From NCBI GenBank assembly GCA_964629875.1, contig CAZVRK010000008.1:1-64000 (forward strand): a stretch of 64,000 nucleotides of DNA. Reading direction: 5' to 3'. Positions 17,495 to 25,617 of the stretch are shown piece after piece; positions within the stretch are counted from its first letter, which is position 1, and every line of letters begins with the position of its first letter. The notes under the pieces were generated by a model, which did not search any database, was not told the DNA's origin, and saw only the letters and a program-made list of their open reading frames with translations. Both the position numbers and the translations under genes were made by a program. Source of the stretch: UBA3495 sp964629875 (GTDB lineage Bacteria > Chloroflexota > Dehalococcoidia > Lucifugimonadales > UBA3495).

Positions 17495-18301
17495 CTAATG
17501 AGAAAGATTGCCCAAAAATTCTCGCCATACTGAAACGCATGCCGCCGGATCTGAGTGCTGGATATAACCAGAGCCACCTGCTATCTCCGCCAGACGTCCG
17601 TTATTCAGCAATTCTGCCATAACTTTCCCTCGATCTATGGTGTTCATCGCACTCTCTTTACCAACCACGACTAAAGTCGGAGTTTGGATAAGCGGCAATA
17701 CATTCGTCAGATCCACTGTGGACAGATATTCTAAAGTTTCAACCACAACATGTTGCGATGTCTGGCTCATTTGCTCCGAATACCACTTATGATGTTCAGG
17801 ATTAGACTTACCAGGTTCCAACCTATTGTCGGCAGTTTTAGTTATCCAGCTTGCGACGCCTTCTTCCTTCACTAATTTGTGGTATTCAAGATACGTAGGC
17901 ACACCTGTGAATTTGTATGGAGAAGTGCAGGTAGTCAATGATAACAATCGTTCAGAATGTTCGTAAGCAAATTGGAGACCGATTGTACCTCCGATAGTTT
18001 CACCAACAAAATGAACTTGCTCGAGGTTCAGCATATCTAATAGAGCCAACAGATCATTAGAGAAACCACTCAAACTCCAGTTATACCCGGGTTCTGGGAC
18101 AGTAGATTTGCCAAATCCTCTAGCATCCACTCGGATGACACGATAATGCCTTGCCAGCAGTGGAACCCACTCGTACCATAAAGCGGAGTTTTTGGCATTA
18201 CCATGGTGAAGAACTACAGTCTCCGGAGTCCGCCATGGATCTGCGTAACAATCATCTTCATAATACATTTGTAGATTATCCGGCAGATTAGCGAAAGGCA
18301 T
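17495..18301 (-). CDS. Alpha/beta hydrolase with Thr at the nucleophile position
   Basis: An alpha/beta hydrolase of 268 aa, with LHHGN (oxyanion segment, residues 31-35), VDARGFGKS near 60, and the nucleophile elbow HFVGETIGGTIG. At the elbow the expected Ser is Thr102 (codon ACT, one base from TCT). The acid position reads VVVGKESAMN (Glu instead of the common Asp), and a His is present in GYIQHSDPA. The fold is therefore intact but the nucleophile is unusual; it may be a poor hydrolase, a C-C hydrolase variant or a non-enzymatic relative. The neighbour on the same strand is an MFS transporter, so uptake and hydrolysis of an ester is conceivable. Confidence 0.88.
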   Translation of the reverse strand: MPFANLPDNLQMYYEDDCYADPWRTPETVVLHHGNAKNSALWYEWVPLLARHYRVIRVDARGFGKSTVPEPGYNWSLSGFSNDLLALLDMLNLEQVHFVGETIGGTIGLQFAYEHSERLLSLTTCTSPYKFTGVPTYLEYHKLVKEEGVASWITKTADNRLEPGKSNPEHHKWYSEQMSQTSQHVVVETLEYLSTVDLTNVLPLIQTPTLVVVGKESAMNTIDRGKVMAELLNNGRLAEIAGGSGYIQHSDPAACVSVWREFLGNLSH

Positions 18302-18369
18302 ATTAACACTCCTCTATAAAACCAATGGAACAATTAGAATAAACTCCACATACGATTAGATTTACTAGC

Positions 18370-19698
18370 CTAAACATTTGACGATCGGACCGCTTCTAGC
18401 CTGCTGGGTAGTTTTGGTCGGCGCATTAAAACGTAGAATACTCCTGATACCAAGGCGCTGGCAAAAGATACCCATATAATCATAAGATAACTGTCGTATT
18501 TATCGAACCACCATCCAGCAGCCCATGGTAATCCTACTAAAGCCCAACTATGACTTAGATTGATTATCCCGCGCAGTGTAGCAAAGTAATTTCTTCCAAA
18601 ATAATCTCCTATAGCACCCCAGTTGATCGGAGTTATACCTTCTGCAAGCCCTCCCAAAAATGCCGCGAGAAGGAACATCCATAAAGATGCACCGTATATC
18701 AAAACAAGCATAGAAACTGCGTAAAGTACCATACCCCCACCGAGTGACACTTGTTTTGGAACTCTATCTCCAATGAATCCAAAGAATAACTTGGACGGCA
18801 CATTCATACCTAACCAAAATGCAAATATTAGGCTGGCCGTAGCTACATCCAAACCTTTCCAATGCAGGATAGCCACTATATGGACCTGGATTGGAGCCTT
18901 TGCAATTTGTCTAAACATAGTACCAATCAACAAGAACCAATAAGTCGGTGTTAATAACGCTTCTCTCAGCATAAAATCAGGGCTGTCATAATAACTGAGA
19001 GTACGGCTTTCGCTATTACTCAGTCCCTCTGACTGAGCATTTCTAATTTTGTTTAACTCTTCAGGATCCGCACCATCTGGAAGTAAACCAACGCTTTCCG
19101 GAGAACTCTTAACAAAAGCCGAAAGAGGTAATATAACAAAAAAGTAAGACGCAGCCGCTAGCGCAGCAGCCCATCGCCAACTAAAATATGCAATTAGCAA
19201 TCCAATCAAAGGTATCAGCAGCATTGATCCAAGATTTCCCGACGCTTCCTGTATGGCCAAGGCTCTGACTCGGTATTTGCTAAACCACATGTTCACAGTG
19301 GCGGCAATAGCGTGCTGAAATCCCATCGTCGCCCCAACTGCGATAAACACTAAATAAGCGACAGCGAACATCCAAACATTGGGAGCCAGGGCAAATATTA
19401 CAAAGCCAATACCGGCCAGAACAGTTCCCAGAATCATCATTTTCTTGGAACCAAATCTATCCACTAAATAACCAACTATTGGACCTTCTACTGCACCTTC
19501 AGATCTAGCCAATGAAAATATCAATGAAGAGGTAGCTCTACTCAACCCGAGACTATTTTCCACAGGGAGAAGAAACAGTGCACTCCCCTTAGAGAAAAAA
19601 GCATTGTTTAACGACCCCATAAAGCTGATTAGAGCAAGGAGTTTCCATCCATAGAATATCTTGGATGAAGATTTGGACGAACTATTTGAGATATCCAT
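18370..19698 (-). CDS. MFS transporter
   Basis: Twelve-helix major facilitator protein of about 442 aa. The start at 19698 is set by AAGGG 5 nt upstream; the frame stays open for 25 further codons upstream without a better site. The signature VGYLVDRFGSKKMMILG between TM2 and TM3 and the DRVPKQVSLGG loop in the second half are typical. It resembles oxalate/formate- or monocarboxylate-type MFS proteins. The cytoplasmic loop between TM6 and TM7 is acidic (about residues 195-230). It is adjacent to the Thr-type hydrolase. The substrate is unknown. Confidence 0.88.
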   Translation of the reverse strand: MDISNSSSKSSSKIFYGWKLLALISFMGSLNNAFFSKGSALFLLPVENSLGLSRATSSLIFSLARSEGAVEGPIVGYLVDRFGSKKMMILGTVLAGIGFVIFALAPNVWMFAVAYLVFIAVGATMGFQHAIAATVNMWFSKYRVRALAIQEASGNLGSMLLIPLIGLLIAYFSWRWAAALAAASYFFVILPLSAFVKSSPESVGLLPDGADPEELNKIRNAQSEGLSNSESRTLSYYDSPDFMLREALLTPTYWFLLIGTMFRQIAKAPIQVHIVAILHWKGLDVATASLIFAFWLGMNVPSKLFFGFIGDRVPKQVSLGGGMVLYAVSMLVLIYGASLWMFLLAAFLGGLAEGITPINWGAIGDYFGRNYFATLRGIINLSHSWALVGLPWAAGWWFDKYDSYLMIIWVSFASALVSGVFYVLMRRPKLPSRLEAVRSSNV

Positions 19699-19845
19699 GT
19701 ACACCCTTATGGATCGTGCTGTCCTATTGATGCGCAGAGGATTATAGCACAGCAACCCTTTGAAACATTCCAAACCACTATCCTAACAAGTAATACATGG
19801 ATTACAAATCAAATAGGAATAAACCCTGTTAGTGTGACTGTTGTG

Positions 19846-20196
19846 CTAATCAGTTAAAGGTATAGCTATTGATACTCGTTCTATCGAGCCCACTGCTTTT
19901 GTCGTATGCCCTCTGCCAGTTAGGTCATCTGCCAGTAAGACATCGCCTGCATTGAAAATATGAACCGTGCCATCCCCTAGTCCTATTTCAGCTTGACCTT
20001 GAAGTGTAATCACATACTGGCGCCTAGGAGCCACGTGGAAATCTTGAAAATTACCACTCGCTACGCGCCGGAATTGAATGCCCGAAGCTCCCTCCATGGC
20101 AGTACGTTCAGCATCTGCAATCTTTTCATACGGAAGTTCTAATTCTTCAAGATGAGATTCACCATCTTCCCCAGTATAAACCCTTATAACCTGCAT
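19846..20196 (-). CDS. Cupin domain protein
   Basis: A single cupin domain of 116 aa. The central strands contain FHVAPRRQYVITLQGQAEIG near residues 53-72 and FNAGDVLLADDLTGRGHTT near 80-98, giving the conserved G-x5-P-less variant of motif 1 and the RGH of motif 2. Such small cupins often bind a metal through His and Glu, here probably via His97 and neighbouring polar residues, but the classic HxH is missing, so metal binding is uncertain. It may act as a regulator-like sensor, isomerase or dioxygenase subunit. It stands alone between an MFS gene and a DNA-repair gene. Confidence 0.82.
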   Translation of the reverse strand: MQVIRVYTGEDGESHLEELELPYEKIADAERTAMEGASGIQFRRVASGNFQDFHVAPRRQYVITLQGQAEIGLGDGTVHIFNAGDVLLADDLTGRGHTTKAVGSIERVSIAIPLTD

Positions 20197-20264
20197 AACC
20201 TGTGCTCCCTCTAAAAATTTTATAGCGCAAAAAATAGTACCATATCGAATAGCTCAGCTTACAC

Positions 20265-20945
20265 CTAATTTTCAACTTGATGTATGTATGATGACCCACT
20301 TCTGCATATATCTACCAGACAACACTCAACACACTTAGGGTTTGTCTTCGTACAGTGAACTTTAGCATGCTGAACTAGTAACGCATGATATTCATTAAAC
20401 AATTTAATATTTGCAGGAATACTTTCATGAAGAAACTTCTGCCATGCATCATAATCTGCCCGTGGTGACTCTGGTGTAATACCAATCCTAGTAAAAATTC
20501 TTATGGTATAAGCATCGATTATAAAGAACGGGTATCCGGCTGCATAAACCATAATGTCATCGGCTGTCTCTGGCCCTATACCATGCAGTGACAACAATTC
20601 TTTCCTCACAAACTCAGGGGATTGTCTCAAGAATAAATCTATTCTTCCTGAATAATTACTTACTACATACTCAGCGAAAGCCTTCAACGTTTTGGTTTTC
20701 GAATTGTAATATCCGCTCGGCCTAATCAAGAGCGATAATTCCTCGAATGATATATCACTCAGAGAATCAACGTCGATGCATGTAGCGTCTTGCATATTGT
20801 GGATAGCCAATTCAACGTTTTTCCATGAGACAGCCTGGGTTAAAATCGCTCCAACTACCACATCAAACTGACTATCTCCTGGCCACCATGATTGGTCTCC
20901 ATACTTCTGATGCAAACGTTCATACATCTCTATTGGTAAAGACAT
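20265..20945 (-). CDS. Endonuclease III-like DNA glycosylase with Fe-S cluster
   Basis: HhH-GPD family DNA glycosylase of 226 aa. The helix-hairpin-helix is LHGIGPETADDIMVYAAG around residues 117-134; the catalytic Asp is in FIIDAYTIRIF. The four-Cys cluster loop CTKTNPKCVECCLVDIC spaces its cysteines as in the [4Fe-4S] of Nth. The Lys that makes Nth a bifunctional lyase (GVGRKTA) is Glu here (GIGPETA), so this is likely a monofunctional glycosylase, as in the HP0602/MagIII-like group that removes alkylated bases. It is a base-excision repair enzyme. Its neighbour on the same strand is sfsA, 39 nt upstream. Confidence 0.88.
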   Translation of the reverse strand: MSLPIEMYERLHQKYGDQSWWPGDSQFDVVVGAILTQAVSWKNVELAIHNMQDATCIDVDSLSDISFEELSLLIRPSGYYNSKTKTLKAFAEYVVSNYSGRIDLFLRQSPEFVRKELLSLHGIGPETADDIMVYAAGYPFFIIDAYTIRIFTRIGITPESPRADYDAWQKFLHESIPANIKLFNEYHALLVQHAKVHCTKTNPKCVECCLVDICRSGSSYIHQVEN

Positions 20946-20984
20946 GCACTCTCCGCTACAAAACCTTAATTAGCTGAGCATCAA

Positions 20985-21677
20985 TCAAAGTTTTACTAAT
21001 GGGATTCTCTTTGTTATTTCTATATCACTTAATGAGACTCGGCAAGAATAAGCATAAACTTCTACCCCATATTGCATAGCATCTCTTAGGGCATAGTAAA
21101 AATCAGGATCTGATTCTTCTTGGATTCTGCACTTATCAACATCTTCACGCTGAACAATGAAAACAACAGCAGATCTATATCCTTCCTGTTTCGCACGGAT
21201 CAGCCCATTGACATGTTTAGTACCTCGGCTAGTCGGAGCATCGGGAAACAATGCTACTCTATCTTCCACAAGTGTGACCGATTTAGTTTCGATAAAGCAC
21301 TGAGATTCCTTATTTTTCAAAAACAAGTCGAACCTACTATCTTCGTATGAAACTTCGCGCCTAATATCAATATATCCGGTGAAATCCTGTATAAGTTCAC
21401 CCTGTATTGCCTCTTCCAACAAGAAATTAGGCAATCTAGAATCAGCTGAGCATAGATCTGTCTCCATCTGCACCAATGTTAAGTCAAAGGCCGTCTTCCT
21501 ATGACTAGAATCCACAGGAGCAAGCCACATAGTGTACTCTGGAATCAAAAGCTCGCCCAATCGACCTGAGTTAGCAACATGAACCATCATCTCATTCCCG
21601 TTTACATCCATCAGGGCTGCAAACCGATTAAGTCTTCGGATAAAAGTCCCAGATATTAGGTTCTTAGGCAAGTCCAT
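20985..21677 (-). CDS. sfsA: DNA/RNA nuclease SfsA
   Basis: SfsA family protein of 230 aa: an N-terminal OB-like domain (TFIRRLNRFAALMDVNG, HVANSGRLGELL) followed by a PD-(D/E)XK-like nuclease domain with SRFDLFL and CFIETKSVTLVED. These supply the catalytic Asp, Glu and Lys. The segment FPDAPTSRGTKHVNGLI is highly conserved in SfsA. ATG at 21677 is preferred over an in-frame TTG five codons upstream because the resulting N-terminus MDLPKNLISGTFIRR fits the family. Known SfsA proteins degrade DNA and RNA; the name reflects a historic effect on maltose genes. Confidence 0.92.
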   Translation of the reverse strand: MDLPKNLISGTFIRRLNRFAALMDVNGNEMMVHVANSGRLGELLIPEYTMWLAPVDSSHRKTAFDLTLVQMETDLCSADSRLPNFLLEEAIQGELIQDFTGYIDIRREVSYEDSRFDLFLKNKESQCFIETKSVTLVEDRVALFPDAPTSRGTKHVNGLIRAKQEGYRSAVVFIVQREDVDKCRIQEESDPDFYYALRDAMQYGVEVYAYSCRVSLSDIEITKRIPLVKL

Positions 21678-21782
21678 GTTTATCAAGCCCAATAGATTGC
21701 AAAATTGTTGGCTATTAGTCGTAGCATATATAATGTAGATATCTTTTTAAACCCATCATATTTACAGGTAAGGTTAACACTT

Positions 21783-22616
21783 TTGGAAACATTCTCAGAA
21801 AAGCTAACCAACTCAGCGAACTCAGCTAAAAGTCTAGTATGCATTGGGCTGGATCCTGATTTGACTAAGATGCCTATAAGCAATGTGTTCACGTTCAACC
21901 AGTCCATAATAGACTCTACGGCTGACTTAGTATGCGCATACAAGCCGAATTTTGCATTTTATGAATCCCTTGGACTTGACGGATTGGTAGCCTTAGAGAG
22001 AACTGTAAAATATATCAGAGACCAATTAGCGCATGTAATTGTAATAGGGGATTGTAAGCGCGGTGACATCGGAACATCTAGTGAAGCATATGCCACGGCC
22101 ATGTTCCAGGTTTGGGGATTTGACGCAGTCACCATAAATGCATGGGGAGGAAAAGACACGGTTGAAGCATTCGTAGCGGATGAACGGTACGGCGCATTTA
22201 TTTGGTGTAGAGGCTCAAATCCAGGCTCAAGCGACTTACAAGACCTCATAGTTCAAACTGACGGCGTAAACAAACCGTTATACGAACATTTAGCTACCAA
22301 ATCCACAGATTGGGGGCACGGCAATTTGGGCCTTGTAGTCGGAGCGACTGTACCTGAACAATTACGCGTAGTCAGGGAACTATGCCCCACTTCTCCCATC
22401 TTAATTCCGGGTATTGGAGCTCAAGGAGGAGAACTTAAGGCGTCCGTATTATACGGAGTCGACGCACATGGCAGGTCCGCGATTATCAGTTCTTCCCGAG
22501 GCATATTATACGCCAGTTCTGGAAAAGACTATCCAAAAGTCGCCCGCGAAAGGACCTTCGAGCTAAAATCCGAAATTAACGACATTTTAGCGGAAGCAGG
22601 CAAGGGATGGCCTTAA
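21783..22616 (+). CDS. pyrF: Orotidine 5'-phosphate decarboxylase, type 2
   Basis: Last step of UMP synthesis. The type-2 OMPDC signature is present: CIGLDPD near residue 20, AYKPNFAFYE near 55, and DCKRGDIGTSSEAYA with catalytic Lys92 and flanking Asp residues. PGIGAQGG marks the phosphate loop. The frame is open from 21705, but the upstream part is not family-like; TTG at 21783 has AGGTAAGG upstream and gives METFSEKL, a normal N-terminus (277 aa). It is separate from the pyr operon at 28-36 kb, as is common. The downstream DUF951 gene overlaps its end by 10 nt. Confidence 0.92.
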   Translation: METFSEKLTNSANSAKSLVCIGLDPDLTKMPISNVFTFNQSIIDSTADLVCAYKPNFAFYESLGLDGLVALERTVKYIRDQLAHVIVIGDCKRGDIGTSSEAYATAMFQVWGFDAVTINAWGGKDTVEAFVADERYGAFIWCRGSNPGSSDLQDLIVQTDGVNKPLYEHLATKSTDWGHGNLGLVVGATVPEQLRVVRELCPTSPILIPGIGAQGGELKASVLYGVDAHGRSAIISSSRGILYASSGKDYPKVARERTFELKSEINDILAEAGKGWP

Positions 22617-22813
22617 TACTAGAGATTGGGTCAACAATCCGACTTAAAAAACCCCATCCTTGTGGAAGTTATGATTGGACAGTGACCAGATTAGGAACAG
22701 ACATAGGATTATTGTGCATTGATTGTAAAAGAAGGATTATGATATCCCGTAGCCAATTGGGCCGCCGTTTAAAAGAGATAGTGTCAAATGGCGAAAATGG
22801 GATCGCACACTAG
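22607..22813 (+). CDS. DUF951 family small protein
   Basis: A 68-aa protein of the DUF951 type: LKKPHPCGSYDWTVTRLGTD followed by LLCIDCKRRIMISRSQLGRRLKEI. The KPHPCGS motif and the CxxC (Cys41-Cys44 region) are the conserved features and suggest a small metal- or nucleic-acid-binding beta fold. The function of the family is not established. It overlaps the end of pyrF by 10 nt, so it is probably translationally coupled to it. AAGGG lies immediately before the ATG. The basic C-terminus may contact RNA. Confidence 0.85.
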   Translation: MALILEIGSTIRLKKPHPCGSYDWTVTRLGTDIGLLCIDCKRRIMISRSQLGRRLKEIVSNGENGIAH

Positions 22814-22831
22814 ACTGGATATTACTCAATT

Positions 22832-22853
22832 AAAGAACCATTTATAGTTCTTT
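22832..22853. terminator. Bidirectional terminator between convergent genes
   Basis: AAAGAAC (22832-22838) pairs with GTTCTTT (22847-22853), with an 8-nt AT-rich loop and a CTTACTC tail on the plus strand. It sits between the DUF951 gene and the convergent MFS gene and overlaps the stop region of the latter. The stem is short but well placed. Confidence 0.55.
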
Positions 22854-24092
22854 CTTACTCAAAGTTTCTCTCACGAACACCATTACGCCTACCGCGGCGC
22901 AAATTAACAAAGCGGCATCTACAATCAACGACGCAGCAAATCCAGAAAGATCAGCGATACCCCCAAGCAACAGAGCTCCAATAGCAGATCCAACACCGCC
23001 AAATGTTCTATAGAGCCCCATGGTTACACCTTCAAGACCAGGTGGAGCTATATCGGCAAAAAACGCCAAACTCGGAGGCCCAGCTAATCCTTCACCCAAT
23101 CCTAGCAAAATGCCAGATAATATTAATTTGGGCACATTATCTGTGAATATAAAAAGAATGAGACCTATGACGATCAATGTAACAGCAGGGATTATTGTCG
23201 ATTTCCTGCCGAATTTGTCAGACAAAAAACCTGCGAGCATGGTCGTGAAGAATTGCGGGATATGCGTAACACTGATAAACGATCCTAGCTGAGAGGCGGT
23301 AAATCCTTTGTTCTCTCCGTATAATGGCAGTACACTAAACCTTCCTCCTTGTCTATTAGCCACAATCATTAGAGTGAACATCCCTACAAATATGAATGCG
23401 GGACTTATGAGCAATGTCAGCAATCCATGTTTCTCTACTATGTCACCGTCGTTATCATGTGATTCATTTCCCGTCTGATTCCTGACCATTTCGGAAGTTG
23501 AGGAGTTGTCTGATCTACTCTCCGGCACAAGAAATTGCAGTACTAGAAACGACATAGCGACAAATACCGCAGAGATATGTAAAGGAATCCTATATCCCCA
23601 TCTGTCTCCCAGATAACCCCCTAATAAAGGCCCGAGACTTTGACCCGCCAATATACTCATTTCGAGAAGACTGAGGAACCTCGCTCTATTATCTGCACTT
23701 GCAACATCCCTTAAGTAAACAGATGATCCTGTCAGATAAACACTCCATCCAAGTCCTGATATGAATCTCCAGCACACCAACCACGTATACGAAAAGGAGA
23801 AAGCCACCATCACCGCGCCGAACACACTAACGATAGAGCCAATTTGAAGCACTACCCTTCGACCGTATCGCTGAGTTAAGTATCCTGCTGGTAAACTAGT
23901 GAAAATCCTGCTGATACCAAATAACCCAACAGCTATACCCACCTGAGTGCGATTGACGTGAAATTCTGATTCAGTAAACAGCGGTAAAATGGGCGCTAAA
24001 GCACCCATCCCAACACTAGTCAAAAAGATAGTGGTGCACAAGTAAAATACACCAGGACGAGTATGAATACTCTTAAAAACAGCTTTTAACAT
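22842..24092 (-). CDS. MFS transporter
   Basis: Twelve-helix MFS protein of 416 aa. The A-motif is LPAGYLTQRYGRRVVLQIG (TM2-TM3 loop), with a matching LAGFLSDKFGRKSTIIPA in the second half. MGALAPILPLFTE in TM1 and GWSVYLTGSSVYLRD in TM4 fit the drug-efflux (DHA1) branch. A charged, Asn/Asp-rich cytosolic loop separates the halves (about residues 195-220). It faces the LysR regulator gene on the same strand (102-nt gap), which might control it. The substrate is unknown, but efflux of a toxic compound is the usual role. Confidence 0.88.
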   Translation of the reverse strand: MLKAVFKSIHTRPGVFYLCTTIFLTSVGMGALAPILPLFTESEFHVNRTQVGIAVGLFGISRIFTSLPAGYLTQRYGRRVVLQIGSIVSVFGAVMVAFSFSYTWLVCWRFISGLGWSVYLTGSSVYLRDVASADNRARFLSLLEMSILAGQSLGPLLGGYLGDRWGYRIPLHISAVFVAMSFLVLQFLVPESRSDNSSTSEMVRNQTGNESHDNDGDIVEKHGLLTLLISPAFIFVGMFTLMIVANRQGGRFSVLPLYGENKGFTASQLGSFISVTHIPQFFTTMLAGFLSDKFGRKSTIIPAVTLIVIGLILFIFTDNVPKLILSGILLGLGEGLAGPPSLAFFADIAPPGLEGVTMGLYRTFGGVGSAIGALLLGGIADLSGFAASLIVDAALLICAAVGVMVFVRETLSKKEL

Positions 24093-24193
24093 ACGGTTTT
24101 AGATTATCGGGAGACTCACAGTGGAATACTGCAATGCTCCTACAAATCTAGTATTCCGTCGAGATATTTCCGAAAACATGTATATCTATTGGA

Positions 24194-25120
24194 TTAGCGA
24201 CCTCTAGGACTTAAATTCCATTCAGAAACTTCAGGATGGAATCCCTCCAATTCATCAACTAATGCATCAATGAAATTGCGCACCGCACGGCCAATGAACT
24301 TGCCTTTTAAAGTGCAAATACCTATATCAGCAGCAGGAAAGATATGATCCATTCTCACCACACCTAGTTTGTCATGGTCATCCGGATGAAGTGTGAAGTC
24401 ACTTCCAATCGCAATCCCCATTCCTATCTCTACATATTGTTTAATCAGCTCAGTGTTATCCATCTCTAATACGACTTCATAGTTGACTGATTGTTCTTTC
24501 AACGCGGATTCAACTCTCTTCCTAGTAAGGCTTTCTGGACCTGCAAGGATTAGGGGCCAAGGAGCAGCATCCTCCAAAAGTATCGAAGGCTTCGATAATA
24601 ACTCATGGCCGGGTGGCGTCATCATAACAATGTTATATTCAAACAATTTACGGAATTCCAGAGTAGTATCTTCCTGACTCGGGGCTGTACAAATTGCCAA
24701 ATCAACTTCCCCTGACTTCACTAGCTGTATCAGAGAAGCATAACTACGTGCAACTAATTTTAGTCTCACATCAGGATAATCTTTCCAGAAAGTACGAATT
24801 GGATTTGGCAGGTGATGCATGATCAAATCTGGATAAGCGCCAACTACAAACGACCCACGTCGTTCAGAGTAATCCATATGGGTTTTCAATGAATCAACGG
24901 AACTAACGATTGGTGTAATCAATTCTAAAAAAGTCCGTCCATCCGAAGTAAGTTGTATAGGCCTCTTGATGCGATCAAAGAGGATGATCCCAAATTCGTC
25001 TTCCAACTTTTTTAAATGGGTAGTAACTGTTGGTTGACCCAACTCTAGCCGGCCAGCTGCCTTAGAAACACTCCTAAGTCTAGCGACGTGATAAAAACTA
25101 GTTAATTCGCGCAACTCCAT
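24194..25120 (-). CDS. LysR family transcriptional regulator
   Basis: 308-aa LTTR with an N-terminal winged HTH (MELRELTSFYHVARLRSVSKAAGRLELGQ..., residues 1-60) and the conserved SKAAGRLELGQPTVTTHLKKLE. Residues 90-290 form the periplasmic-binding-like effector domain (GSFVVGAYPDLIMHHLPNPI). It resembles the CysB/Cbl-like branch in its TVTTHLKKLEDEFG and effector-domain layout. It is divergent from the ferredoxin gene; a palindrome with the LTTR-box shape lies between them, which suggests it controls its own promoter and the ferredoxin/MFS side. Confidence 0.92.
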   Translation of the reverse strand: MELRELTSFYHVARLRSVSKAAGRLELGQPTVTTHLKKLEDEFGIILFDRIKRPIQLTSDGRTFLELITPIVSSVDSLKTHMDYSERRGSFVVGAYPDLIMHHLPNPIRTFWKDYPDVRLKLVARSYASLIQLVKSGEVDLAICTAPSQEDTTLEFRKLFEYNIVMMTPPGHELLSKPSILLEDAAPWPLILAGPESLTRKRVESALKEQSVNYEVVLEMDNTELIKQYVEIGMGIAIGSDFTLHPDDHDKLGVVRMDHIFPAADIGICTLKGKFIGRAVRNFIDALVDELEGFHPEVSEWNLSPRGR

Positions 25121-25163
25121 CCAATCACAACCTCTGAGAAAACAGTATATGCACCATACCTTA

Positions 25164-25177
25164 GTATTTCGAAATAC
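25164..25177. promoter_or_regulatory. Candidate LysR-type operator
   Basis: GTATTTCGAAATAC is a perfect 14-bp palindrome of the T-N11-A type recognised by LysR regulators. It lies 44 nt upstream of the LysR start and 82 nt upstream of the ferredoxin start, in the divergent intergenic region. No binding data are implied; the shape and location are the evidence. Confidence 0.45.
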
Positions 25178-25197
25178 AATATATCATATAATATTAC

Positions 25198-25226
25198 TTG
25201 ACAAAATAAATCAGGAAATCGAGAAT
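25198..25226 (+). promoter_or_regulatory. Promoter upstream of the ferredoxin gene
   Basis: TTGACA (25198-25203) is a perfect -35 box; GAGAAT (25221-25226) follows after 17 nt and matches 4/6 of the -10 consensus. The ferredoxin start codon is 33 nt downstream. The LTTR-like palindrome lies 20 nt upstream of the -35 box, a typical activator position. Confidence 0.5.
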
Positions 25227-25258
25227 ATACGTAGCAACAATAATCAGGGGAGGTACAA

Positions 25259-25498
25259 ATGGCCTTCGTGATCACCGAACCGTGCGTAGGTGTAAAAGAC
25301 GCCACATGTTTGACCGTATGCCCCGTAGACTGTATACACACAAGCGACGAAGCCGATCAATATTATATTAGCCCTGATGACTGCATCGACTGCGCATACT
25401 GCGTAGAGGCCTGCCCAGTCCAAGCAATATTCGACGAATTTACAGTACCGGCGCAGTGGCGCCAATACATCAACAAGAATCGAGAATTTTACAAATAA
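25259..25498 (+). CDS. Ferredoxin, 3Fe-4S/4Fe-4S type
   Basis: Small electron carrier of 79 aa. The first cluster uses Cys9, Cys17 and Cys21 with C-x7-C-x3-CP spacing (CVGVKDATCLTVCP), characteristic of a 7-iron ferredoxin, though a further Cys25 lies in CPVDCI. The second uses CIDCAYCVEACP, a regular [4Fe-4S] motif. The C-terminal extension (VPAQWRQYINKNREFYK) is basic and aromatic. GGGGAGG lies 6 nt upstream of ATG. Such ferredoxins feed oxygenases or reductive enzymes; here no partner reductase is adjacent. It is probably under control of the divergent LysR protein. Confidence 0.9.
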   Translation: MAFVITEPCVGVKDATCLTVCPVDCIHTSDEADQYYISPDDCIDCAYCVEACPVQAIFDEFTVPAQWRQYINKNREFYK

Positions 25499-25617
25499 GT
25501 CACTGGTTGGTAATCTTCACGTTCTAAATTAGAGTGCGGCCTTTCATAGAGCTATAACAAAAGAACAATAACCGTTAACATACCTAACCATGTTCTTCAT
25601 TATGGAAAGGGGTTTAA

